Source: Tillus elongatus
Lineage: Eukaryota; Arthropoda; Insecta; Coleoptera; Cleridae
Direction of reading: 5' to 3'
DNA length: 64,000 bases
Assembly: GCA_964006375.1 (NCBI GenBank)
Contig: OZ023270.1
Coordinates: forward strand, 57,042,536 to 57,106,535
Below the pieces are notes generated by a model, which saw only the letters and a list, made by a program, of their open reading frames with translations, did no database searches and had not been told where the DNA came from. Both the position numbers and the translations under genes were made by a program. Below are positions 56,606 to 64,000 of the stretch, one piece after another (the stretch's first letter is position 1; the number at the start of each line of letters is the position of its first letter).

Positions 56606-56984
56606 AATAATAATCCAACAAAGAAAATCAAACAGACATTGCACAAGTATGGATATCTTCAATTATAGAAATTACCTTTTCAGAAGTTTCTTCTTCTTAA
56701 AAATTATAAATAAATAAATAAATAAAATTATGGAGCGATTAGATGACTTTTACAACGGAAATATATAATCGAAAAAACGTCCATATATGAGCCTCTGAAA
56801 ATTCCAGCGGAACCATTGAAATTAAATTTTACGGAAGAAAATCACATCACGTTTGATGTGGTGTCATCCGCAATAAAGTTATTGAACCTGTTTTCTATGA
56901 GATGTCATTAACTGGTGAACGATATTCACACCCATTCCTGCAATATGAAATTGATGGATTGTTGGATAATTTAAGTGTTTAGGA

Positions 56985-58597
56985 GTACGGCAGTCTCATG
57001 GCCGGTTGGTCAAGAGCTCGGGGTGAACCCCGAGAAAGCAACCGTCGTGCCGTTTACGAGGAGGAGGAAGTGCGACAGCCACAGAACTATCAGTCGATAC
57101 GGTAGTAGCATTCCAATGGCCAGGGAGGTAAAATATCTTGGGGTCGTATTGGACTCTAAGCTAAGCTGGAATGGTCACGTTGAAAAAATACTGTGTAAGG
57201 CAATCATGACCTTAGCTATCACTAGGCGGCTATATGGAAAAACGTGGGGACTAAGACCTAGTATGGCCCACTGGCTGTACACAAGGGTGGTCAGACCATC
57301 GTTAACATACGCGGCACTCGTCTGGTGGCCTAAGGTGATACAATCCAGTGCCAAACAAAAACTAGGCAAGATCCAAAGGATGGCTTGCCTAGGCATCACA
57401 GGGGCCATGTCTTCAACCCCAACAGCCGCCATGGAGGTGTTGCTGGATCAGCACCCCCCCCCCCAATTAGTTATTATGGGGGAGGCCAGGCTTGGACTAT
57501 ACAGAGTAGCCTGCAACGGTAGACTGAAGATCAACCCAGGCTTCAGGGGCCACTGCAAAATTCAGGAGATCGTGAACGAGCCCATGCTTGAAATGAGGTC
57601 AGACTTCGCGAGCCCGCGAATCTGCAGGGAAAAAACTTTACAGTGGAAATCCCCGACAGCGAGGCATGGCAGGAGCAGACGCCGGGCATACCACGGGACA
57701 CGCTCGTCTGGTTAACGGACGGATCAGGCGGGGAGCGTGGGACGGGGGCAGGTGTTTACTCGGAAGGACCGAGGGTAAGTCATAGTATTTCCCTCGGAGC
57801 CCATGGAACGGTGTTTCAGGCCGAAATGTACGCCATCCTGCACTATGTGCTGGAGAACAAGAGGAGGGGCTACACCAACAAGCGGATCCTCATAGCCACA
57901 GACAGCCCTTAAGGCATTAAGTAGCCCACAGGTAAATTCCTGGCTGGTGAGTGAGTGCTGAGACAAGACGAGCGACCTAGCTGGGCAGAATGAGGTGACC
58001 CTCATCTGGGTGCCGGGTCACCCAAGGGTCAAAGGCAATGAAGAAGCTGACAGTGTCGCGAAGAGAGGGTCAGCGGAACCATTTATGGGACCACAACCGG
58101 CTCTGGGCGTGACAAAGAGCACTGCCAGGGGGGCCATTAAATCCTGGGTCAGAAACCAACACGAGGTGTAATGGGCAGACTGTTCAGGGCTCAGATATGG
58201 GAAGTCAATAATTGACGAACCCATTTCAAAGAGAGCTGTGGAGCTGCTAAATCTTAGCAGAGGAAAGCTCAGAAACACAACAGGTCTCTTGACGGGACAC
58301 ATGGCTGTCAAGAAACACCTGCATAAAATGGGCCGGTTCGAAGGGGACCTCGCATGCAGACTCTGCGGCAAGGGGGAGGAATCAGCCCAGCACATCTTGT
58401 GCGAGTGTAAAGCTCTGGACCGCAAAAGACAACTGATCTACGGTCAGTCTAGACCGGAGACAGAGCAATATAAAACTTCACCCTACCAATCGCTGTGCAG
58501 ACTAGTTCAAGGCACAGTAAATTTGGAATGGGTGGAGTAAGACTAATGGTATGCACAATCTACCAAAGGTTGCAGTGCTATCGGGGCGGCAAGGCAA
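56985..58597 (+). pseudogene. LINE family B, RT thumb, RNase H and C-terminus
   Basis: The first ORF (56975-57715) includes LGVNPEKATVVPFTRRRK and VKYLGVVLDSKLSWNGHVE (RT end) and KLGKIQRMACLGITGAMSSTP (thumb). The RNase H follows with VWLTDGSGGERGTGAGVY (first Asp) near 57705, TVFQAEMYAI (Glu) near 57808, ATDSP near 57893 and VTLIWVPGHPR near 57995. Then come the GHMAVKKHLHKMGRFEGDLACRLCG region and the end LVQGTVNLEWVE at 58538. Frameshifts near 57640 and 57905 and an in-frame stop near 58168 break it. RNase H plus the C-terminal zinc region supports an R1/LOA/I-type LINE. Confidence 0.85.
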
Positions 58598-58740
58598 TGG
58601 TAGTCTCATATGGCAGTAAGATGGCACGCCACACCATATCATTTCGGTTCAAAATTCCCTTAGTAACTGCAGAGACTTATGGATTGAGAAACATGGCAAT
58701 ATTGAATGGCCTGCCAATGACCCTCATTTGACAATTTTAG
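58598..58740 (+). pseudogene. LINE C-terminal fragment of another family
   Basis: The frame reads MARHTISFRFKIPLVTAETYGLRNMAILNGLPMTLI, a Jockey/CR1-like C-terminal block (compare SIPYHRL...LYNTLPSNL at 9720-9810). It starts where the 3' end of the LINE family B copy stops, so the B copy probably inserted into it. Confidence 0.55.
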
Positions 58741-59214
58741 ATTAGTTTCTCTGTGGATATATGAAAAATATAGTTTACACAGATAAGTCTAACCATAGAT
58801 AATCTAGAATGGAAAATTACTAATTTTATAAATATTTAAATCAAGAAAAATAGTATTCAATTGTTAATGCAATAAATAAAATAGACTAAGATTTCAACAA
58901 ATGTATCAGTAATAATGGGGGATATATCGAACAAATATTAAGAACATAACCGCGTGAGGTCGGACCCATAGTTTGTTTCTCGAATTCATCGTTAATATTG
59001 TTCTAGTGATTAATATAAAATTGCAAACGGTTTTTCTTCACTATGAACACCATTATCTTATAAAATAATTATTACTGTCGAATTAATATGTTTGACAACA
59101 GAATATTTCTAAAACGTTTCCTTTGAATATTACCTATGATTATATTTTTGAAATCAGAAGAAAATGGACTTCAATTCTAAGCAACCGTATATAGGGTGTT
59201 CTATTTAAAAAAAA

Positions 59215-59370
59215 GTGAGGTTAGGTAATTTTTTCGATTTTGCGCTGTTAATTTGGTTTTTCCAAAAGCCAATTCGCACAGCTTGTGAAAAGTTCTACAA
59301 TTCTCATTTTGAAAGTATTTTTTATCTCCAAAAATAAAAGCAGCAGAAACTGCACTAACTGGAAGGAACA
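59215..59370 (+). repeat. Inverted dispersed repeat, copy 2
   Basis: Inverted relative to 56455-56605. It immediately precedes the mariner-type element at 59379, whose TA lies at its end. Confidence 0.65.
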
Positions 59371-59800
59371 GGCCTGTACAGGGTGATTCTTTATAATGTC
59401 GCCCCCCTTTAACTTTGTTATTTTAAGTGTCCCAAAAAATTTGAAAGTACGGTTATGTAGGTGCTAAAAAATACTTTTTTTCTACGTGTAAAAACAAATT
59501 TGAAAAATAATCAGTATACAGGGAAAACCAAAAAGTTCATTTTTTTTCAATGGATCATCCTATATATGAATTTATTTTTCGATTCCTCGTAAAATTCTAA
59601 GCATAATTTATATAACATACCGTATACTTGAAATGAATAGTTTTTGAAATATTCGCATTTGAAACGTTATCTACAAATATTTTATTAGACAACTGTTACA
59701 AATCAAGAAGTCCTAGGATACCACTATTTTAATTGAAAACAAATAACTGACAGTGACACTCTGTCAACATTGTTGTAGTTGTATTGTTTAGTAAGTAAAA

Positions 59801-60784
59801 ATGCCGCACTCAGACAGAGAAGGAAGAGTTATTTTAAGTTATTAGAACGTTCACATCTATATATAGGAAGTTTCAAGAAACGTCAAATTTACAAAGGAAA
59901 AAAAGAACTGCTGTGAACGTGGATGAAAATGCAGAATTAAATATTTTACTTGCTATAGAAGAGAATCCAAACATTTCAAAGACATTACGAGCAACACAAG
60001 ACAAATTTCATACAGTAAAGTCCAAAGAACGTTAAGAAAATGGAATCTAAAGCCATATAAGATTATACCCACTACAAAGTTTTACCCAAATGCAAAAAGA
60101 TGATCGGGTCGCATTTTCTCAACTAATTCTAGACAGAATAAACATAAATAACAATTTTTGAAAACAGTTCTATGGACTGACGAGTCTACCTTTCCTACTA
60201 GTGGCCTGTTTAACCGAAAAAATACCAGACAATAGGCAAGAGAGAATCCACATTCTTATAGGGAATTTAAGTTCCAAGGGCGACAATCCGTGAATGTGTA
60301 GTGTGGTATCCTGGGCGATCAAGTTATCGGTCCGTATTTTTTTGATACTGTTTTAAATGGAGGCCGCTATTTAGATTTCTTGGAAAACGAGTTCGAAGAA
60401 TATTTAGACGATTTGCCTTTAAATATATTACAAAATATAACTTTTCAACAGGATGGAGCACCCACTTACAACATTCGTGCTGTGCTTAATTAACTAAATG
60501 AAAGGTTTCCTGAATGGATCGGAAGAAATGCGCCAATTAAATGGCCTGCAAACAGCCCCGATTTGACACATATGGATGTGTTTCTTTGGGGTTATATAAA
60601 AAACCGTGTATACGATCACCAAATTGAAAATCTCGATCATCTTGAAGATTTGATACGGAATGAAATTATTAATTTAAATTAAAATAACCCAGCATTCATA
60701 ACAGATTCATTAAAGAAAATGCGAAGAACCCTTATACAATGTATTGAAGAAAATGGAGGCCCGGTAGAGCATCTTTATATTTAA
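59801..60784 (+). pseudogene. Mariner-type transposase (broken)
   Basis: Starts MPHSDREGR. Several stops and frameshifts follow. Recognisable blocks: NVDENAELNILLAIEENPNISKT (HTH region, near 59920), VLWTDESTF (first catalytic Asp, near 60172), SVNVxCGILGDQVIGPYFFD (near 60290), FQQDGAPTYN (second Asp, near 60445) and IKWPANSPDLTHMDVFLWGYI (third Asp, near 60540). All three catalytic Asp are retained, unlike the 33456 copy. The end HLYI-stop is near 60784. Length is normal for the family. Confidence 0.82.
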
Positions 60785-61031
60785 TTAGAAACTGTTTTTG
60801 CTATATTATTTATTGTTAGATTTCTTGATTTGTAACAGTTGTTTTGGTTTAATAAAATTTGTGATGATAACGTTTCAAATGCGAATATTTCAAAAACTAT
60901 TCATTTTAAGTATACAGTATGTTATATAAATTATGCTTAGAATTTTACGAGGAATCTAAAAATAAATTCATACATAGGGTGATCCATGGAAAAAAAATGA
61001 ACTTTATGGTTTTCCCTGTATACTGATCATT

Positions 61032-61034
<3 letters not shown>

Positions 61035-61121
<87 letters not shown>
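61035..61121. repeat. (TA)n microsatellite in the right arm of the mariner-type element
   Basis: About 87 bp of TA repeats. The matching place in the left arm (about 59500) has no TA tract, so the tract expanded after the element inserted. Confidence 0.92.
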
Positions 61122-61122
<1 letters not shown>

Positions 61123-61483
61123 GTAGAAAAAAAGTATTTTTAGCGCCTACATTCAATTTTTTAGGTACACTTACAATAACAAAGTTAAAGGGGGGCGACA
61201 TTATAAAGAATCAGCCTGTACATGCTAAATACAACTACAGGCAAAAGTCAAGATACTTTAACTAACAATAAAAAGAAAAAATTCTGAGAATTACTTCTCA
61301 CATATTGTCATTTTCAATAAAAAGTTTAAATGTGTTGTTATAGCTTCAGACACTTAACTGAGATAAATTACCTTTCTAATGTTTAAGCCTTTCTCAAAAG
61401 AAACTATAACATTCCACATCTCCCTTTTCACTTTGATTTTCTTGTGAAATAAAGGTATACATATTCTCTTTTAGAAAACTTAC

Positions 61484-61792
61484 CGGTGCAAACACAGTAA
61501 AATCGTTATCAGACTTCGACGAGGAATCATCACTTCTAGGTTCTTCATTCCTAATAACAGTGGAATTCAATGTGGAATTAATAGCATTGGTCACAGCACT
61601 GGCCATCTGTTTAGATGTTGACGATTTTGTCTTTATACCAGGACTCCGCAAATTTAAATTTGGCCATTTTCTGGGAAACTTCTGTAGCTGCTTGGCACCC
61701 CTTGGTTCTATTTCTATCGATTTTTGATAGAGGTAGTTGCTTATATCAGTATCACTCATATCACCGAATGGGTTTATATTTTCTAGATAATA
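61484..61792 (-). CDS. Sos: Sos, exon just after the RasGEF (CDC25) domain
   Basis: This exon identifies the gene. It starts after CTTTACAG (61793-61800) and ends CACCG before GTAAGT at 61483: 309 bp, 103 codons, phase 0 at both ends. YYLENINPFGD then DISNYLYQKSIEIEPRGAKQL and FPRKWPNLNLRSPGIK align closely with [45 protein letters not shown] of human SOS1, the segment directly after the catalytic domain. A Ser/Asp-rich linker follows (SDDSSSKSDNDFTVFAP), resembling HSSNDTVFIQV in SOS1. Sos loads GTP onto Ras at the plasma membrane. Upstream exons lie beyond the right edge of the window. Confidence 0.95.
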
Positions 61793-61884
61793 CTGTAAAG
61801 TAGAACAAGTGGTTATTCAGAAGTTGGAAGTATTTAAATGTTTTATTTATAATGACATGAATTTCTTTAAAATCTTTGGAATCT

Positions 61885-63535
61885 AATTATCGCGAAGTCC
61901 AAGGATACACAGATGACATTGTCATAACAGTAAAGGGCAAGCATGCTTGGCGTAGACTCGTAAGAAAGGCTGAATCGCAGGATGGTTTATTCTATATACC
62001 AAATTGTGGTTAAACCCATGCTCACATATGGATCTATAGCATGGTGGCCAAAAACGGAACATAGCTCAACACCAAGCAAATCGTAATAATTGATCTGTCT
62101 TGGAATACCGTGAGCTATGGCACCATGCCCTACAGCTGCAAAAGCGGCAATGCTGAATCTTACTCCACTGCAGATATGCATGAAGAGGGAAGCAGTAGAC
62201 TATGTCAAGCAAAAAAATTTAAACCAGGAGCCTTGGTTGGCAACTTGAATATTCTGGAAATTATTCCATTGGAGTCACTCTTCAAACCAACAGATCAAAT
62301 GCCTGATAAACTGGACTTCATAGTTCCATTTGACGTGGTAATAAGTGACACCCAGGCACGAGACAGAGACAGTGAATGGCCGACAAACAACTCATTTGTA
62401 TGATATACAGACGAACCTCGCCAAATGGAGGGAGCAGGACTGGAAATAAGAGGACCTAACTTTAGACTCTCTAAGTCCCTTGCAAAAACTTCCACCATCT
62501 TTCAAGCAGAAATGCTTGCTATAAAACTCTGTGCACAGGGCTGCATACAAAGAAGACTCAAAGATAGAGGTCTACAACCTCTCAAACAGTCGGGCAGTAC
62601 TAAAGACTCTGAAATATTTCAAAACCAAGTCTAAACTGACATGGGACTGTAAAACATTCTTGAAGCAACTGACTACAAACAAAGTAACTTTGATGTGGGT
62701 AATGGGCATCCGGGCATTGAAGCAAATAAAGCAGATAGCTTAACCAAAAGCCAGGGGACCAGAACCTGTTCTGGGCGTGACAAAGAGCACTGCCAGGGGA
62801 TCTATTAAGTCCTGGGTCAGAAATGAACATAAGGTGTGCTGGGCAGACTGCCCAGGGCTCAGACATGGGAAGCCAGCAATTGAGGAACCCAGTTCAAAGA
62901 GGGCGGTGGAGCTGCTAAATCTTAGCAGAGGACATCTCAGGATCATAACAGGACTCTTGCCAGGACACATGGCTGTCAAGAAACACCTGCATAAAATGGG
63001 GCGGTTCGAGGGGGACCTGGCATGTATTCTTTGCGGCAAGGGGGAGGAATCAGCCCAGCACATCTTGTGCAAGTGTAAAGCTCTGGACCGTAAAAGACAA
63101 CTGATCTACGGACAGCCTAGACTGGAGACAGAGCAATATAAGACTTCACCCCACCAATTGCTGTGCAGCCTAGTTCAAGGCACAGTGATTTTGGAATTGG
63201 TGGAGTAGAAAAAACAAAGGGCATGTACAATAAGCCAAAGGCTGCGGTGCTATCGGGGCGGCAAAGATGCAGATGAGCCTTAAGGAAGAAAAAAATATAT
63301 ATCACCTTATGAAGATGGGTAAGGCGGACAGTGAAAACTGCAGACACTGCACTGAAGCAGCAGAAACAACAGAACATTTGCTATGCGACTGAATAGCTCA
63401 GTTCTGCAAGAAGCTTAAATACCTTGTAGGGGTGACTTTTAACACCCCAGGAAATAGGTAAAATAGCTCCTAAAAGAGTCAAAGCGCGAAATACCCATTG
63501 GGGTCGCAGTGCTGAGAGGCCAAAGGCCTACACGA
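61885..63535 (+). pseudogene. LINE family A, decayed, containing a LINE family B insertion
   Basis: QGYTDDIVITVKG (altered YADD) near 61905 opens the copy. It continues with VKPMLTYGSIAWW near 62010, IPLESLFKPTDQMPDKLDF near 62265, RNase H-like pieces (STIFQAEMLAI near 62495, VTLMWVMGI near 62690), and after the B insertion HLMKMGKADSENCRHCTEAAETTEHLLCD near 63303-63390. It ends GTGCTGAGAGGCCAAAGGCC near 63530. It matches 34861-36460 in inverted orientation. Many stops. Confidence 0.75.
62757..63262 (+). pseudogene. LINE family B 3' fragment nested in LINE family A
   Basis: Begins GPEPVLGVTKSTARGSIKSW and ends LVQGTVILELVE at 63208, then the 3' UTR to GGGGCGGCA. It is closely related to 58080-58597 and 22545-22933. 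The ORF 62777-63208 is open over its whole length, so this is a fairly young 5'-truncated insertion. Confidence 0.8.
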
Positions 63536-64000
63536 TTCATTAAGCAATCTACCATGGCAGAAATAAAAATGTATTACGTTCTATTTTTAAATACATGTCT
63601 ATGCCAAGAAATTTATGTATTTCTTTAAATGCAATGGCTGCTATAATATGAACAATATGATCTAATTTGCTTATATTTATTTATCAATTAAATGGGGTCA
63701 TAACACATAATAAAAACTAACAATTTTGATCTATATAAATTAAATACTGGTGGTAATAAAATAACTCGATGGAAATATTCTTCAAATTTTTCACTAAAGT
63801 AACTTTTTATAAAGAAATGAAAATTCACGCCCCAAAATGCTCATTTTAAAACCTGTAGTTTGTGAGGTACTAGCTTCAAAGCATCTGATTGGCCAAGCTT
63901 TCATCTTAAAATTATAAATCTGAATTACCAGCAGAGTCTCTGCAATACCGTCATAAACGTCACCAGTGATTCTAATATTTGGATTAAAATTAAAATGGCC
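63536..64000. other. Right edge, no gene seen
   Basis: AT-rich DNA. I looked for the next upstream Sos exon on the minus strand and did not find one. Confidence 0.5.

Larger units (their letters stand above)
59379..61218 (+). mobile_element. Mariner-type transposon with inverted repeats of over 300 bp, 1,840 bp
   Basis: The ends CAGGGTGATTCTTTATAATG and, inward from the right, CAGGCTGATTCTTTATAATG start inverted repeats that run to about 59712 and back from about 60820. TA flanks both ends (59377-59378, 61219-61220). A TA microsatellite occurs in the right arm only. The element holds one decayed transposase. It lies in the Sos intron next to the RasGEF-proximal exon. Confidence 0.87.

Noticed and set aside
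61394..61483. Extension of the Sos ORF beyond 61484
   Set aside because: It reads through a consensus donor site GTAAGT into the intron; the next exon continues in phase.

Overview
The window is arthropod, most likely insect, nuclear DNA: AT-rich, with large introns and saturated with transposable elements of animal type (Ty3 and BEL/Pao LTR retrotransposons, Jockey/CR1-like and R1/LOA-like LINEs, piggyBac, mariner-type elements with a DUF4817 N-terminus, hAT). There is no bacterial operon structure, and the species cannot be named from the sequence alone.

The one host gene I can identify is the 3' end of Son of sevenless (Sos, the Ras guanine-nucleotide exchange factor) on the minus strand. 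Five exons (61484-61792, 45920-46095, 41451-41667, 14496-14830, 10545-10698) have GT-AG borders and compatible phases. They sum to 1191 bp, which is 396 codons plus a TAA stop. They encode the segment just after the RasGEF domain and the proline-rich tail that recruits SH3 adaptors (Drk/Grb2). The introns of 15.4, 4.3, 26.6 and 3.8 kb hold most of the mobile DNA described here. The N-terminal and catalytic exons lie beyond the right edge.

Layout. 1-7.6 kb: two decayed Ty3 retrotransposons, the first interrupted by a 2,035-bp TG...CA insertion with a 4-bp target duplication. 7.9-9.4 kb and 20.1-21.7 kb: inverted copies of an unclassified element made of about 165-bp degenerate tandem repeats with a LINE-like tail. 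9.6-12.4 kb: LINE 3' ends, the last Sos exon and a hammerhead-ribozyme-like motif inside an inverted repeat. 17.4-19.7 kb: a complete piggyBac transposon with an intact transposase. 21.8-32.3 kb: a deep nest in which a mariner-type element is split by LINE fragments, one of which is split by a complete BEL/Pao retrotransposon with near-identical LTRs and an intact 1720-codon gag-pol; next to it a 552-bp piece of 28S rRNA gene sits inside a second mariner copy. 33.1-38.9 kb: a mariner-type element with long inverted repeats, a LINE and an older mariner. 41.8-45.6 kb: a piggyBac-like non-autonomous element containing a LINE, which contains a hAT element with an 8-bp target duplication. 46.6-58.7 kb: repeat families, a deleted Ty3 element with paired LTRs and a tRNA-Leu-type primer site, and several LINEs. 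59.4-61.2 kb: another mariner-type element with very long inverted repeats. 61.9-63.5 kb: one LINE family nested in another.

Only the BEL/Pao polyprotein and the piggyBac transposase look intact; every other transposon reading frame I checked carries stops, frameshifts or deletions. The most interesting items are the Sos gene structure, the 28S rDNA fragment, the ribozyme-like hairpin, the two apparently young elements, the unclassified tandem-repeat element and the precise insertion footprints.
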